64,000 nucleotides of DNA. Origin: Stutzerimonas kunmingensis (GTDB lineage Bacteria > Pseudomonadota > Gammaproteobacteria > Pseudomonadales > Pseudomonadaceae). The translations under genes and the position numbers were made by a program. Shown here in pieces: positions 1 through 9,965 of this stretch. Within the stretch, counting starts at the first letter, position 1, and each line of letters starts with the position of its first letter. Under the pieces are notes generated by a model that saw only the letters and a program-made list of their open reading frames with translations, ran no database searches and was not told where the DNA came from. The stretch covers positions 3,596,001 through 3,660,000 of the forward strand of contig NZ_CP090366.1 in assembly GCF_021432085.1 (NCBI RefSeq). Direction: 5' to 3'.

Positions 1-405
1 GGCGCGCTGGGCCGCCGCCTGCTGTTGAAAGTCGAGCACGTCATGCATACCGGCGAGCGCTTGCCGAGGGTTCCGCGCGGCACATCGCTGCGCGACGCCC
101 TGCTGGAAATGACGCAAAAGGGCCTGGGCATGACCGTCATCGTCGAAGCGGACGGACGACTCGCCGGCATCTTCACCGACGGCGATCTGCGCCGTGCGCT
201 GGACAAGGGAGTCGACGTTCGCCAGACGCGCATCGACGAGATCATGACCGTGCACGGCAAGACCGCCCATGCTGAGATGCTCGCCGCCGAGGCTCTGAAG
301 ATCATGGAAGACCACAAGATCAGTTCGCTGGTAGTCGTCGATGACCAGGAGTTGCCGATTGGTGCGCTGAACATGCACGACCTCCTGCGCGCGGGGGTGA
401 TGTAA
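1..405 (+). CDS. kdsD: Arabinose-5-phosphate isomerase, C-terminal part (partial at window edge)
   Basis: The reading frame is open from base 1, so the gene starts upstream. The visible 134 residues are two CBS domains, the regulatory C-terminal half of KdsD (family length about 325 residues). The N-terminal SIS sugar-isomerase domain lies outside the window. KdsD converts ribulose-5-phosphate to arabinose-5-phosphate, the first step to KDO for LPS. The stop TAA overlaps the ATG of kdsC by one base, and the following genes are kdsC and lptCAB, which strongly supports the name. Confidence 0.9.
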   Translation, partial: GALGRRLLLKVEHVMHTGERLPRVPRGTSLRDALLEMTQKGLGMTVIVEADGRLAGIFTDGDLRRALDKGVDVRQTRIDEIMTVHGKTAHAEMLAAEALKIMEDHKISSLVVVDDQELPIGALNMHDLLRAGVM

Positions 406-929
406 TGCACGAACACCTGCTGCAACGCGCCCGCGACATTCGCCTGGCGATCTTCGACGTCGATGGTGTGCTCACCGATGGCCGCCTTTATTTCCTGACC
501 GACGGCAGCGAGTTCAAGACGTTCAACACACTGGACGGCCACGGCATCAAGATGCTGATCAACTCCGGCGTGCGCACCGCGATCATCAGCGGGCGCAAGA
601 CGCCCGTGGTAGAGCGTCGAGCGCAGAACCTCGGTATCCAGCACCTTTATCAGGGGCGCGAGGACAAGCTGGTCGTGCTCGACGAACTGCTGACCGAACT
701 TGGCCTGAGCTACTCTGAAGTAGCCTATCTCGGTGACGACCTGCCTGATCTGCCGGTGATACGCCGCGTAGGCCTCGGCATGGCCGTGGCCAGCGCCGAC
801 ACCTTCGTTCGTGAACATGCCCACGGCGTTACCCTGGCCCGCGGTGGCGAGGGTGCGGCACGCGAGTTCTGCGAACTGATCATGCGCGCGCAGGGCACCC
901 TCGCCGCCGCGCAAAACGCATATCTGTAG
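405..929 (+). CDS. kdsC: 3-deoxy-D-manno-octulosonate-8-phosphate phosphatase
   Basis: This 174-residue HAD phosphatase is of the usual KdsC length. The HAD motif I is FDVDGVLTDG, with the nucleophile Asp18 and acid/base Asp20. Motif II is around ISGR (residues 61-64), and motif III/IV includes Lys88 and the GDD at 110-112. The family releases phosphate from KDO-8-P in the cytoplasm to give free KDO. It overlaps kdsD by one base and is followed 8 bases later by lptC, so precursor synthesis and LPS export are probably co-transcribed. Confidence 0.95.
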   Translation: MHEHLLQRARDIRLAIFDVDGVLTDGRLYFLTDGSEFKTFNTLDGHGIKMLINSGVRTAIISGRKTPVVERRAQNLGIQHLYQGREDKLVVLDELLTELGLSYSEVAYLGDDLPDLPVIRRVGLGMAVASADTFVREHAHGVTLARGGEGAAREFCELIMRAQGTLAAAQNAYL

Positions 930-937
930 GGGTCTGC

Positions 938-1510
938 ATGCTTCGCAAAATGCGCTTCGCTGTCCTGCTTACGCTGATCGCCGCCCTGCTGGTGGCGGTC
1001 GGCTACTGGAACATCCGCCCGGAAAGTTTCATGCAGGAGCCATCCGTCGCCAGCGGCGCAACGCCTGATGTCGACTTCTACGTGATCAATTCCCGCACGG
1101 TGCAATATCAGCCCGACGGCAAGCGTAACTACGAACTGACCGCAGACAAGCTCGAGCACATCAGGGCGAGCGACATCAGTCTGCTGACCAAGCCGGATCT
1201 GCTGTCCTATCGCGGCACAGAACTGCCGTGGCACGTGCGTAGTGAGCGCGGCGAAGTATCGGCCGAAGGCGACGAAGTGCTGCTGATCGATCAGGTCAAG
1301 GTCGAGCGCACCGACGCCAAGGGCCGCCCGACGATCCTTACCACCAGCCGCCTGACGGTGTGGCCGGAGAAGGATTATGCCGAGACAAAGCAAGCCGTTA
1401 GAATCGAGGCCGCCAATGGCGTGACCACGGCAACCGGCATGAAAGCGTACATGGATGACGGCAGGATGCTCCTGCTGTCCAACGTAAGAGGCCAGCATGA
1501 GCTGCGTTAA
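938..1510 (+). CDS. lptC: LPS export system protein LptC
   Basis: This is a 190-residue protein with one N-terminal membrane helix (about residues 6-24) and a periplasmic beta-jellyroll region, as expected for LptC. LptC sits with LptB2FG in the inner membrane and passes LPS to LptA. Its 3' end overlaps lptA by 14 bases, consistent with translational coupling. The order kdsC-lptC-lptA-lptB is the standard gammaproteobacterial order. Confidence 0.93.
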   Translation: MLRKMRFAVLLTLIAALLVAVGYWNIRPESFMQEPSVASGATPDVDFYVINSRTVQYQPDGKRNYELTADKLEHIRASDISLLTKPDLLSYRGTELPWHVRSERGEVSAEGDEVLLIDQVKVERTDAKGRPTILTTSRLTVWPEKDYAETKQAVRIEAANGVTTATGMKAYMDDGRMLLLSNVRGQHELR

Positions 1511-2042
1511 GACTCTCCCCCTCCTGCTCGGTTTGAGCGCATTCTGGCTTGGCGCCAGCGCGTGGGCGCTTCCCGAGGACCGTGAACAGCCAATCCGCGT
1601 TCAAGCCGACACCGCCGAGCTGGACGACCGACAGGGCGTGGCGGTCTACCGCGGCGACGTGGTCATCACCCAGGGCACGATGAAGATCACCGGCGACACG
1701 GTGACCATCACTCAGGACGAGAACGGCGACGTCGAAGTCTTCACCTCCATCGGCAAACCGGCCTACTACGAGCAGAAGCCTGCGGCGGACAAGGAAATCG
1801 TCAAAGCCTACGGCCTGACCATCCAGTACTTCGCCGCCAACGAGCGGATCGTGCTCATCGATCAGGCCAAGGTCGTTCAGGAAGGCAACACCTTCGAAGG
1901 CGAGAAGATCGTCTATGACACCCGTCGCCAGATCGTCAATGCTGGCCGCGCCACCAACGCCGATGTGACCACGCCGCGCCCACGTGTGGACATGGTCATC
2001 CAGCCGCGCAAGAACGGGCAGGCAGCGGAGCAGGCGGAGTAA
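1497..2042 (+). CDS. lptA: Periplasmic LPS-binding protein LptA
   Basis: The 181-residue product has an N-terminal signal peptide (about 24 residues, ending near ASAWA) followed by an OstA/LptA beta-jellyroll starting near [14 protein letters not shown]. LptA polymerises head-to-tail to form the periplasmic bridge that carries LPS to LptDE. The C-terminus is charged and probably disordered. The start lies inside lptC, and the stop TAA overlaps the ATG of lptB by one base. Confidence 0.93.
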   Translation: MSCVKTLPLLLGLSAFWLGASAWALPEDREQPIRVQADTAELDDRQGVAVYRGDVVITQGTMKITGDTVTITQDENGDVEVFTSIGKPAYYEQKPAADKEIVKAYGLTIQYFAANERIVLIDQAKVVQEGNTFEGEKIVYDTRRQIVNAGRATNADVTTPRPRVDMVIQPRKNGQAAEQAE

Positions 2043-2767
2043 TGGCCGTCCTCAAAGCCCAGCATCTGGCCAAGAGCTACAAGAGCCGCCAGGTCGTCCG
2101 TGATGTCAGCCTGTCCATCGAAAGTGGGCAGATCGTCGGCCTGCTCGGCCCCAACGGGGCTGGCAAGACCACCTGCTTCTACATGATCGTCGGCCTGGTG
2201 AATGCCGACCAGGGTCGAGTACTGATCGATCAGAACGACGTGACCCATCTGCCGATGCACGGTCGCGCGCGCGCCGGGATCGGCTATCTGCCGCAGGAGG
2301 CCTCGATCTTTCGCAAGCTCTCGGTCGCCGATAACATCATGGCCATTCTCGAGACCCGTAAGGATCTGGACCGCAACGGCCGTCAGCAGGCGCTGGAAGG
2401 CCTACTGCAGGAATTCCATATAAACCATATCCGCGACAGCCTCGGTATGAGCCTCTCTGGTGGTGAAAGACGCCGCGTGGAGATTGCCCGCGCACTGGCC
2501 ACCGCACCGAAGTTCATCCTGCTTGATGAACCCTTTGCCGGTGTGGACCCGATTTCGGTGGGCGATATCAAGCAGATCATCCATCACCTCAAGGCCAAGG
2601 GCATCGGCGTGCTGATCACCGATCACAACGTCCGCGAGACCCTGGATATCTGCGAGACGGCCTACATCGTCAACGACGGGCAACTGATTGCCGAGGGCGA
2701 TGCGCAGACCATCCTGAGCAATCAGCTGGTCAAGGAAGTCTATCTGGGCCACGAATTCCGTCTGTAA
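2042..2767 (+). CDS. lptB: LPS export ABC transporter ATP-binding protein
   Basis: This is a 241-residue ABC ATPase. Walker A GPNGAGKT is at about 36-43, the signature LSGGE at 138-142, Walker B ILLDEP at about 159-164, and the switch His is in TDHN. LptB powers extraction of LPS from the inner membrane with LptFG, which are not in this window (they are usually encoded elsewhere). It is the last gene of the kdsD-kdsC-lptCAB run; a short hairpin with a T-tract overlaps its stop codon. Confidence 0.96.
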   Translation: MAVLKAQHLAKSYKSRQVVRDVSLSIESGQIVGLLGPNGAGKTTCFYMIVGLVNADQGRVLIDQNDVTHLPMHGRARAGIGYLPQEASIFRKLSVADNIMAILETRKDLDRNGRQQALEGLLQEFHINHIRDSLGMSLSGGERRRVEIARALATAPKFILLDEPFAGVDPISVGDIKQIIHHLKAKGIGVLITDHNVRETLDICETAYIVNDGQLIAEGDAQTILSNQLVKEVYLGHEFRL

Positions 2768-2779
2768 GGCGGATTTTTT
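2757..2779 (+). terminator. Probable weak intrinsic terminator after lptB
   Basis: TCCGTC (2757-2762) can pair with GGCGGA (2768-2773), including one G-U pair, around a five-base loop, and is followed by six Ts. The stem is short and includes the lptB stop codon, so termination may be partial. Confidence 0.5.
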
Positions 2780-2826
2780 GCTCGGCTCGGCAAATCGGCT
2801 CTAGGCAAAGGCTTCATCGGCAGGCA

Positions 2827-2832
2827 TATAAT
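2827..2832 (+). promoter_or_regulatory. Candidate -10 element for rpoN
   Basis: A perfect TATAAT lies 81 bases upstream of the rpoN ATG, in the gap after the lptB terminator-like hairpin. No good -35 is visible at the expected spacing, so this is only a candidate housekeeping promoter. Confidence 0.4.
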
Positions 2833-2913
2833 TTGCTTTCTGCCTGCGCCCCGCGCACGGCATGTCAGAATAGGCGCGGTTGCGCCGGCATAAAAGGTTC
2901 GAAGTCCTCTGCC

Positions 2914-4428
2914 ATGAAACCATCGCTAGTCCTGAAGATGGGCCAGCAGCTGACGATGACACCGCAGCTGCAACAGGCCATACGGCTCCTCCAGCTATCC
3001 ACCCTCGATCTGCAACAGGAGATCCAGGAGGCGCTGGACTCCAATCCCATGCTCGAGCGCGAAGAAGACGGAGACGACTTCGACAGCTCCGACCCTATGG
3101 CCGAGGCCGCTGAACGGCCAGGCGACACCGTCACCGAGAAGAGCAGCAGCCAGGAAAGCACCTACGAGGAGCCCTCTCATAGCAGTGACAGCCTGGACGA
3201 CAGCGACGGCGACTGGGGCGAGCGTATTCCCAGCGAGCTTCCGGTCGACACCGCCTGGGAAGACATCTACCAGACCAGCGCCAGCAGCCTGCCCAGCAAC
3301 GATGACGACGAGTGGGATTTCACCAGCCGGACATCGAGCGGCATAAGCCTGCAGAGCCATCTGCTGTGGCAGCTCAACCTCGCGCCAATGAGCGACACCG
3401 ACCGGCTGATCGCGACCACCCTCATCGACTGCATCAATGAACAGGGTTATCTCGAAGAGACGCTGCAGGAAATCGTTGACTCGTTCGATCCCGAGCTGGA
3501 AATCGAGCTCGACGAGGTCGAGGTCGTTCTGCGTCGTATCCAGCAATTCGAACCGGCCGGCATCGGCGCACGTGACCTGCGTGAGTGTCTGCTGTTGCAG
3601 CTGCGCCAACTGCCCGACCGCACACCATGGCTGAGCGAAGCGAAGCGTCTGGTCAGCGACTATCTGGACATCCTCGGCAGCCGGGATTACAGCCTTCTGA
3701 TGCGGCGAATGAAGATCAAGGAAGACGATCTGCGCCAGGTCATCGAACTGATCCAGAGCCTGAACCCGCGCCCGGGGTCGCAGATCGAGGCGAGCGAACC
3801 GGAATATGTGGTGCCCGACGTGATCGTGCGCAAGCACAATGATCGCTGGCTGGTCGAGCTGAATCAGGAAGCCATGCCGCGCCTTCGCGTCAACGCGCAA
3901 TACGCCGGCTTCGTCAAACGCGCCGACTCCAGCGCGGACAACACCTTCATGCGCAACCAGCTGCAGGAAGCGCGCTGGTTCATCAAGAGCCTGCTCAGCC
4001 GCAACGAGACCCTGATGAAGGTCGCGACTCAGATCGTCGAACACCAGCGCGCCTTCCTCGAGCATGGTGACGAGGCTATGAAGCCTCTGGTACTGCACGA
4101 CATCGCCGAGGCGGTGGGCATGCATGAGTCGACCATCTCCCGCGTGACCACGCAGAAATACATGCACACGCCACGCGGCATCTACGAACTCAAATACTTC
4201 TTCTCCAGCCACGTCAGCACGGCGGAAGGCGGCGAATGTTCGTCCACCGCGATCCGCGCGATCATCAAGAAACTGGTCGCCGCGGAAAACCAGAAAAAGC
4301 CGTTGAGCGACAGCAAGATCGCTGGTTTACTGGAAGCGCAGGGCATCCAGGTGGCCCGCCGCACAGTTGCGAAGTACCGCGAGTCGCTCGGTATCGCACC
4401 ATCCAGCGAGCGCAAACGTCTACTGTGA
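2914..4428 (+). CDS. rpoN: RNA polymerase sigma-54 factor
   Basis: The product is 504 residues, the family length. Region I is the Gln/Leu-rich N-terminus (residues 1-50, [20 protein letters not shown]), which contacts the bypassing activator. It is followed by an acidic region II (about 50-140), the core-binding domain, and a C-terminal HTH with the RpoN box [10 protein letters not shown] that reads the -24 element. The open frame extends 27 codons upstream, but the ATG at 2914 gives the conserved N-terminus. The downstream genes hpf-ptsN-rapZ-ptsO are the classic rpoN cluster. Confidence 0.97.
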   Translation: MKPSLVLKMGQQLTMTPQLQQAIRLLQLSTLDLQQEIQEALDSNPMLEREEDGDDFDSSDPMAEAAERPGDTVTEKSSSQESTYEEPSHSSDSLDDSDGDWGERIPSELPVDTAWEDIYQTSASSLPSNDDDEWDFTSRTSSGISLQSHLLWQLNLAPMSDTDRLIATTLIDCINEQGYLEETLQEIVDSFDPELEIELDEVEVVLRRIQQFEPAGIGARDLRECLLLQLRQLPDRTPWLSEAKRLVSDYLDILGSRDYSLLMRRMKIKEDDLRQVIELIQSLNPRPGSQIEASEPEYVVPDVIVRKHNDRWLVELNQEAMPRLRVNAQYAGFVKRADSSADNTFMRNQLQEARWFIKSLLSRNETLMKVATQIVEHQRAFLEHGDEAMKPLVLHDIAEAVGMHESTISRVTTQKYMHTPRGIYELKYFFSSHVSTAEGGECSSTAIRAIIKKLVAAENQKKPLSDSKIAGLLEAQGIQVARRTVAKYRESLGIAPSSERKRLL

Positions 4429-4501
4429 TCGGCCCCTGGTCGAACTGTCCCGGCGCAGGCCTACCAACCTGCTCTTCGTACAAGGCAAAGGAGATAGCAG
4501 T

Positions 4502-4810
4502 ATGCAAGTCAATATCAGCGGTGTTCATCTGGAAGTAACCGATGCCCTGCGTGACTACATCGAGGAGAAATTCGATCGGCTTGCTCGCCACTTCGACCGC
4601 ATCATCAGCGTTCAGGTGATCCTCCAGGTCGAGAAACTCAAGCAGAAAGCCGAAGCAACCTTGCACGTCGCAGGCCGCGAAGTCGTGGCCATCGCCGATC
4701 ACGAAGACATGTACGCTGCCGTCGACCTGTTGGTCGACAAGCTCGATCGCCAGTTGATCAAGCACAAGGAGAAGCAGCTCGACCACACACAGGGCGCTGT
4801 CACCCGCTGA
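4502..4810 (+). CDS. hpf: Ribosome hibernation promoting factor (short HPF)
   Basis: This 102-residue protein has the RaiA/HPF fold and begins MQVNISGVHLEVTDALRDYI. It is the short form without the dimerising C-terminal domain. HPF binds the 30S subunit in stationary phase and promotes 100S dimers. The start at 4502 has an AAGGAGAT Shine-Dalgarno just upstream; the longer open frame overlaps rpoN and is rejected. It lies between rpoN and ptsN as in other Pseudomonas. Confidence 0.93.
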   Translation: MQVNISGVHLEVTDALRDYIEEKFDRLARHFDRIISVQVILQVEKLKQKAEATLHVAGREVVAIADHEDMYAAVDLLVDKLDRQLIKHKEKQLDHTQGAVTR

Positions 4811-4817
4811 CTCCAAT

Positions 4818-5282
4818 ATGATCCGACTCGAAAACATCCTCACCCCCGGGCGTTCCTTGGTGAACGTCCCGGGCGGTAGCAAGAAGCGCGTCCTGGAACA
4901 GATCGCCAAGGTGATCGCCCAGGACCTTATCGATCTCGATTCCCAAACCATCTTCGAAAGCCTGATCGCGCGCGAGAAGCTCGGCTCGACCGGCTTCGGC
5001 AACGGCATCGCCATCCCGCACTGCCGCATGGTTGGCTGCAACGCGCCGCTGAGCGCCGTTCTGCGCCTGCAGACGCCAGTGGATTTCGACGCCATCGACG
5101 GCGCGCCGGTGGACCTGCTGTTCGTCCTGCTGGTACCGGAGGCCGCCACCGACGAGCATCTCGAACTGCTGCGCCAGATCGCCAGCATGCTCGACCGCGA
5201 AGACGTACGCCAACGACTGCGCCAGGCGCCGAGCAACGAAAGCCTCTACCAGGTAGTGGTCGACGTGCAGAACGGGGCATAG
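4818..5282 (+). CDS. ptsN: Nitrogen-regulatory PTS EIIA protein (EIIA-Ntr)
   Basis: This is a 154-residue PTS EIIA type-2 domain. The phosphorylated histidine is His68, in GNGIAIPHCR. EIIA-Ntr accepts phosphate from NPr (PtsO) and acts as a regulator, for example of potassium transport and carbon/nitrogen balance, rather than importing sugar. It stops directly before the ATG of rapZ. The PtsP enzyme that starts this phosphorelay is not in the window. Confidence 0.95.
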   Translation: MIRLENILTPGRSLVNVPGGSKKRVLEQIAKVIAQDLIDLDSQTIFESLIAREKLGSTGFGNGIAIPHCRMVGCNAPLSAVLRLQTPVDFDAIDGAPVDLLFVLLVPEAATDEHLELLRQIASMLDREDVRQRLRQAPSNESLYQVVVDVQNGA

Positions 5283-6140
5283 ATGCGGCTGATCATCGTC
5301 AGTGGACGCTCGGGTTCGGGCAAGAGCACTGCACTGAACGTGCTCGAGGACAACGGTTTCTATTGCATCGACAACCTGCCTGCCGGACTGTTGCCTGAGC
5401 TTGCCGAGCGCGCCCTACTGCACACTGAGCTGCTGCATCCGCAGGTCGCCGTGTCGATCGACGCGCGCAACCTGCCCAGCCAGCTCAAGCGCTTCCCCGA
5501 GCTACTCGAAGAAGTCCGCGCCAGGCACATCCAGTGCGATGTGCTCTACCTGGATGCCGACGATGAGACCCTGCTCAAGCGCTTCTCGGAAACCCGCCGC
5601 CGCCATCCGCTGACCAACGAAAATCGCTCTCTGGCCGAAGCGATCCATGATGAGGAGTTGCTGCTCGCAGCGATCATCGATCACGCCGACCTGAAGATCG
5701 ACACCACCCATCTCAATCTCTATCAGCTGCGCGACGTGCTCAAGTTGCGCTTGCTCAACAAGCCTGAGCCGGGCACCGCTTTTCTGGTCGAGTCATTCGG
5801 CTTCAAGCGCGGGATGCCGGTCGATGCCGATCTCGTGTTCGACGTACGTTGCCTGCCCAACCCTTACTGGAAAGCCGAGCTTCGCGACTTTTCCGGGCTA
5901 GACCAGCCGGTGATCGACTACCTCAGCGCCCAGGCCGACGTGGAGGAAATGTTCCAGGATATCCACGGCTATCTGAGCAAATGGCTGCCGCGCTTTGCAG
6001 CCAGCAACCGCGCATATGTCACCATCGCCATCGGCTGCACCGGCGGCCATCATCGCTCGGTCTACCTGGCCGAACGGCTAGGCCAGGCATTGAGAGAACC
6101 GCTGAAGAACCTGCAGGTCCGTCATCGGGACCTCGCCTAG
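5283..6140 (+). CDS. rapZ: RNase adapter protein RapZ
   Basis: The 285-residue protein begins with a P-loop kinase-like domain (GRSGSGKST at about 8-16). It ends with the conserved C-terminal domain containing CTGGHHRS. In enterics RapZ delivers GlmZ small RNA to RNase E and senses glucosamine-6-phosphate; the exact role in Pseudomonas is less certain. It starts immediately after the ptsN stop with no gap, so translation is probably coupled. Confidence 0.94.
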   Translation: MRLIIVSGRSGSGKSTALNVLEDNGFYCIDNLPAGLLPELAERALLHTELLHPQVAVSIDARNLPSQLKRFPELLEEVRARHIQCDVLYLDADDETLLKRFSETRRRHPLTNENRSLAEAIHDEELLLAAIIDHADLKIDTTHLNLYQLRDVLKLRLLNKPEPGTAFLVESFGFKRGMPVDADLVFDVRCLPNPYWKAELRDFSGLDQPVIDYLSAQADVEEMFQDIHGYLSKWLPRFAASNRAYVTIAIGCTGGHHRSVYLAERLGQALREPLKNLQVRHRDLA

Positions 6141-6153
6141 GAATACCTGCACC

Positions 6154-6426
6154 ATGCCCGCCCGCGAAGTCACCATCATCAACAAACTCGGCCTGCACGC
6201 GCGCGCTGCCGCCAAGTTCGTCGCCGTTGCCAATCGCTACCCCTGCAAGATTCGCGTTGGCCGCTGTCCGGCCACGCTGGTCGACGGCAAGAGCATCATG
6301 GCGGTCATGATGCTCGCCGCCAGCAAAGGCACCACCGTGCACCTGAACACCGAAGGTGAACAGGAAGAGGACGCACTGAACGCGCTGACCGCGCTGATCG
6401 ACGACTATTTCGAAGAAGGCGAGTAG
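6154..6426 (+). CDS. ptsO: Phosphocarrier protein NPr
   Basis: This is a 90-residue HPr-family protein. His15 in NKLGLHARAAAKF is the phosphorylation site, and the second conserved block is DGKSIMAVM. NPr passes phosphate from PtsP to PtsN. It is the last gene of the rpoN-ptsO run and faces the convergent pmbA gene. Confidence 0.95.
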   Translation: MPAREVTIINKLGLHARAAAKFVAVANRYPCKIRVGRCPATLVDGKSIMAVMMLAASKGTTVHLNTEGEQEEDALNALTALIDDYFEEGE

Positions 6427-6475
6427 ACACCTTGCCACGGCGGCGCGAATCGTTGCCGACCGCGCCGCACCTACC

Positions 6476-7822
6476 TCACTTACCAGCGACCATCATTCGC
6501 TCGATCAACACCGAGCCGGTCCGCACGTTGCCGCGCGTTTCCACATCGCAACCGACCGCCACGATCTGGCGGAACATGTCGCGCAGATTTCCGGCAATCG
6601 TTACTTCCTGTACCGGGAACTGGATCTCGCCATTCTCGACCCAGTAGCCGCCGGCGCCGCGAGAATAGTCGCCGGTCACCAGATTCAGGCCCTGTCCCAT
6701 CAGCTCCGTCACCAGCAGGCCTCGGCCCATGCGCCGGATCAACGCCGTCTGATCCTCGTCCCCATGGCTGACGAACAGGTTGTGCACACCCCCGGCGTTG
6801 GCCGTACTGGGCATACCGAGCTTGCGTCCGGAATAGGTCGAAAGCACATAGGACAGCAGGCGGCCGTTCTCCACGAACGGCTTGGCATAGGTCGCCAGGC
6901 CATCGCCATCGTAGCCGGCACTACCGAGGGCTCGTGGGATGTGCGGACGCTCATCAAGGCTCAGCCACTCGGGAAACAGCGCCTGTCCCAGGGCATCCTC
7001 GAGATAAGAGGCTTTGCGGTAGAGATTTCCGCCGGAAATCGCTGCAATGAAGTGGCCAAACAGACCGGTCGCCAGCTCGGGGGCGAAAAGTACCGGCACT
7101 TCGCAAGTAGGAACCGGGCGCGCGCCCAGACGTCGCACGGCACGCTCGGCTGCGCGCCGGCCGATGGTCTGCGGGTCGAGCAGCGCCTCGCCGATGCGGT
7201 TGACGTCGTAGAAATAGTCACGCTGCATCTGCCCTTCGCTCTCGGCGATCATCACGCAACTCAGGCTGTGACGGCTGCTGCAATAGCCCCCGATGAAGCC
7301 GTTGCTGTTGCCATAGGCGCGGCAGCCCTGATGGGTATTTAGCGTAGTGCCGTCTGCGTTGCGGATACGCTGATCGAAGGCGAACGCGGCGTCTTCACAA
7401 CTGAGCGCCTGCTCGATGGCCTGTTCGGGGGTGACCGCCCACGGATGGTAAAGATCGAGATCGGGAAGCTCGCGCGCCATCAGCGTAGCGTCAGCGAGGC
7501 CAGCAAATTCGTCCTCCGAGGCATGCCTGGCGATGGCCAGCGCGGCGGCTACGGTTTCACGGATGGCGTCGTCACCACTGCCGGTGGTGCTCGCAGTGCC
7601 TTTGCTCTGGCCGACATAGAGCGTGATGCCGAAGCCCTGGTCGCGATTGAACTCGACCGTCTCCACCTCGCGCTGACGCACTGTGGTCGACAGCCCCTGC
7701 TCCATGGAGACCGAGACCTCGCTGGCGCTGGCGCCCTGCCGACGCGCTTCCTCGATGATGCGCTCGACCTTCTCGCGCAAACCGGGCAGCGCGTGCGGGT
7801 CGATGCCCTCTACTTCACTCAT
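6476..7822 (-). CDS. pmbA: Metalloprotease PmbA (TldE)
   Basis: This 448-residue member of the TldD/PmbA family lacks the HExxxH zinc site of TldD, as expected for TldE. The TldD/TldE heterodimer is a peptidase that matures microcin B17 and degrades CcdA in E. coli. I place the start at the ATG at 7822, which has a GGGAG Shine-Dalgarno at the right distance; a TTG four codons upstream is the alternative. It is convergent with ptsO and divergent from the DarP gene. Its partner tldD lies one gene away. Confidence 0.94.
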   Translation of the reverse strand: MSEVEGIDPHALPGLREKVERIIEEARRQGASASEVSVSMEQGLSTTVRQREVETVEFNRDQGFGITLYVGQSKGTASTTGSGDDAIRETVAAALAIARHASEDEFAGLADATLMARELPDLDLYHPWAVTPEQAIEQALSCEDAAFAFDQRIRNADGTTLNTHQGCRAYGNSNGFIGGYCSSRHSLSCVMIAESEGQMQRDYFYDVNRIGEALLDPQTIGRRAAERAVRRLGARPVPTCEVPVLFAPELATGLFGHFIAAISGGNLYRKASYLEDALGQALFPEWLSLDERPHIPRALGSAGYDGDGLATYAKPFVENGRLLSYVLSTYSGRKLGMPSTANAGGVHNLFVSHGDEDQTALIRRMGRGLLVTELMGQGLNLVTGDYSRGAGGYWVENGEIQFPVQEVTIAGNLRDMFRQIVAVGCDVETRGNVRTGSVLIERMMVAGK

Positions 7823-7934
7823 AAGCACTCCCAAACCACTGCAATCGAATCAAGTTGCAACCTGGCGCCGCTCCTCTGAAGCCTGCTGCCAGGGCTGCTG
7901 TTATCATGGCGGCATTTCCTAGTGGACCATCCCC

Positions 7935-8456
7935 ATGTCTGAACACTCCGACGCCGAAGATTTCGACGAAAAAAGCAAGTCCCAGGTCAAACGCGAGCTG
8001 CTTGCCCTGCAGGAGCTTGGCGAGCGGCTAACTACCCTCAAGCCCGACCTCATCGCTCGCCTGCCGCTGAGCGACGCGTTGCAGAAGGCGCTGGCCGAGG
8101 CGCCGAAACACAAGGCGCATATCGCGCGCAAACGGCACATCCAGTACATCGGTAAGCTGATGCGCGACCAGGATGTCGATGCCATTCTCGCGCTGGTCGA
8201 TCAACTGGACGCCTCGACGCGCCAATACAACGAGCGCTTCCATGCGCTGGAGCGCTGGCGCGACCGTCTGATCGGCGGTGACGACGCCACCCTGGAAGCG
8301 TTTGTAACCGAATACCCCGAGACCGACCGCCAGCATCTGCGCGGGCTGATCCGCCACGCCCAGCACGAGGCGGCGCGCGACAAGCCGCCGGCCGCCAGCC
8401 GCAAGATATTCAAGTACATCCGCGAACTGGACGAAGCCAAACGCGGCTTGCGCTGA
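7935..8456 (+). CDS. darP: Ribosome-associated protein DarP (YjgA, DUF615)
   Basis: This 173-residue, highly charged helical protein belongs to the DUF615/YjgA family. The characteristic N-terminus is [20 protein letters not shown], and [11 protein letters not shown] is near residue 75. In E. coli the protein assists late 50S assembly. It is divergent from pmbA over a 112-base gap that contains a TATCAT-type -10 candidate near 7902, and convergent with tldD. The pmbA-yjgA divergent pair is conserved in gammaproteobacteria. Confidence 0.92.
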   Translation: MSEHSDAEDFDEKSKSQVKRELLALQELGERLTTLKPDLIARLPLSDALQKALAEAPKHKAHIARKRHIQYIGKLMRDQDVDAILALVDQLDASTRQYNERFHALERWRDRLIGGDDATLEAFVTEYPETDRQHLRGLIRHAQHEAARDKPPAASRKIFKYIRELDEAKRGLR

Positions 8457-8520
8457 CGGCAATCTCAACCCGTACCTCAACCTCTACCCTTGAAGCTCGC
8501 GGCTGGCACTCGCCGCGGCT

Positions 8521-9963
8521 TCACGCACCCGTTCCGCCTACGGTTATCTCGTCGATCTTCAGGGTCGGCTGGCCGACGCCCACCGGCACCGACTGCCCAT
8601 CCTTGCCACAGGTGCCGACACCGCTGTCGAGCGCCAGGTCGTTACCGACCATCGACACCCGGTTCATCACCTCGGGGCCATTGCCTATCAGCGTCGCGCC
8701 CTTCACCGGCGCGGTGATCCTGCCGTCCTCAATCAGATAGGCCTCACTGGTGGAGAAGACGAACTTGCCGCTGGTGATGTCGACCTGACCGCCGCCGAGG
8801 CTGGCGCAGTAGATGCCCTTCTTCACCGAGCGAATGATTTCCTGAGGATCGCTTTCGCCGGCCAGCATGTAGGTGTTGGTCATGCGCGGCATCGGTAGAT
8901 GCGCGTAAGACTCGCGGCGGCCGTTACCGGTCGGCGCGACGCCCATAAGGCGGGCGTTTAACTTGTCCTGGATATAACCCTTGAGAATGCCGTACTCGAT
9001 CAGCGTGGTGCATTGGGTCGGCGTGCCTTCGTCATCGACGCTGAGCGAACCTCGGCGATCCGCCAAGGTACCGTCATCGACGATGGTGCACAGGCTGGAC
9101 GCCACCTTCTGCCCGATCCGGCCACTGTAGGCAGAGCTGCCCTTGCGATTGAAATCACCCTCCAGGCCATGGCCGACGGCCTCGTGCAACAGCACGCCGG
9201 ACCAGCCAGGCCCAAGCACGACCGGCAAGGAACCGGCCGGTGCCGGCACCGCTTCGAGGTTGACCAGCGCCTGACGCAATGCCTCGCGGGCGTAACCCAT
9301 GGCGCGATCCTCGGTGAGGAAGTACTGGTAACCGGTACGCCCGCCGCCACCCTGGCCACCGCGCTCGCGGCGGCCGTTCTGCTCGACGATCACGCTGACG
9401 TTGAAACGCACCAGAGGGCGGATATCGGCCGCCATACCACCGTCCATTCCGGCCACCAGGATATGCTCCCAGACGCCCGCCAGGCTTACAGTCACCTGCT
9501 TGATGCGAGGGTCCAGCGCCCTGGTCGCGACGTCGATGCGCTTGAGCAGCTCGACCTTCTCGGCACGGCCGAGCCCGTCGAGCGGATTGTCCTGCGCGTA
9601 CAACGGCGCGAATGCCGCCCTGGACAGCACCTTGACCTGGCCTTGCTGGCCGCTGCGCGCGATGGAGCGTGCAGCCTGAGCCGCCTGACGCAATGCATCG
9701 GCAGTGATCGCGTTGCTGTAGGCGAAACCGGTTTTCTCGCCGGACAGTGCGCGCACGCCGACGCCCTGCTCCAGATGGAAGCCGCCCTCTTTGACGATGC
9801 CATCCTCGAGCACCCAGGACTCGGAAACCTGATCCTGAAAGTACAGGTCCGCCGCATCCACGCCGGGCCCGGCGAGTTCACCGAGCAAGCCTGGCAGGTC
9901 ATCGATACCCAGGCCGCCAGGTGTCAGCAGTCGCTCGGTGACAGGTAACAGCAGTTCACTCAT
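8521..9963 (-). CDS. tldD: Metalloprotease TldD
   Basis: The product is 480 residues, the usual length. The zinc-binding motif HEAVGH is at about 260-265, followed by [11 protein letters not shown] Gly/Arg-rich loop (about 198-211) precedes it. TldD is the catalytic subunit of the TldD/TldE peptidase. The open frame continues 79 codons upstream, but that part overlaps the next gene and has no TldD character, so the ATG at 9963 is chosen. Only two bases separate it from the stop of the upstream amidase gene, which indicates an operon. Confidence 0.96.
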   Translation of the reverse strand: MSELLLPVTERLLTPGGLGIDDLPGLLGELAGPGVDAADLYFQDQVSESWVLEDGIVKEGGFHLEQGVGVRALSGEKTGFAYSNAITADALRQAAQAARSIARSGQQGQVKVLSRAAFAPLYAQDNPLDGLGRAEKVELLKRIDVATRALDPRIKQVTVSLAGVWEHILVAGMDGGMAADIRPLVRFNVSVIVEQNGRRERGGQGGGGRTGYQYFLTEDRAMGYAREALRQALVNLEAVPAPAGSLPVVLGPGWSGVLLHEAVGHGLEGDFNRKGSSAYSGRIGQKVASSLCTIVDDGTLADRRGSLSVDDEGTPTQCTTLIEYGILKGYIQDKLNARLMGVAPTGNGRRESYAHLPMPRMTNTYMLAGESDPQEIIRSVKKGIYCASLGGGQVDITSGKFVFSTSEAYLIEDGRITAPVKGATLIGNGPEVMNRVSMVGNDLALDSGVGTCGKDGQSVPVGVGQPTLKIDEITVGGTGA

Positions 9964-9965
9964 AT

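Noticed and set aside
2995-4212. 405-codon minus-strand open frame opposite rpoN
   Set aside because: The rpoN reading explains the stretch entirely, including the RpoN box.
8492-8521. Imperfect hairpin between darP and tldD as terminator
   Set aside because: Arms of the GAAGCTCGCGGC type pair only with a bulge and there is no T-tract, so it is not listed as a terminator.
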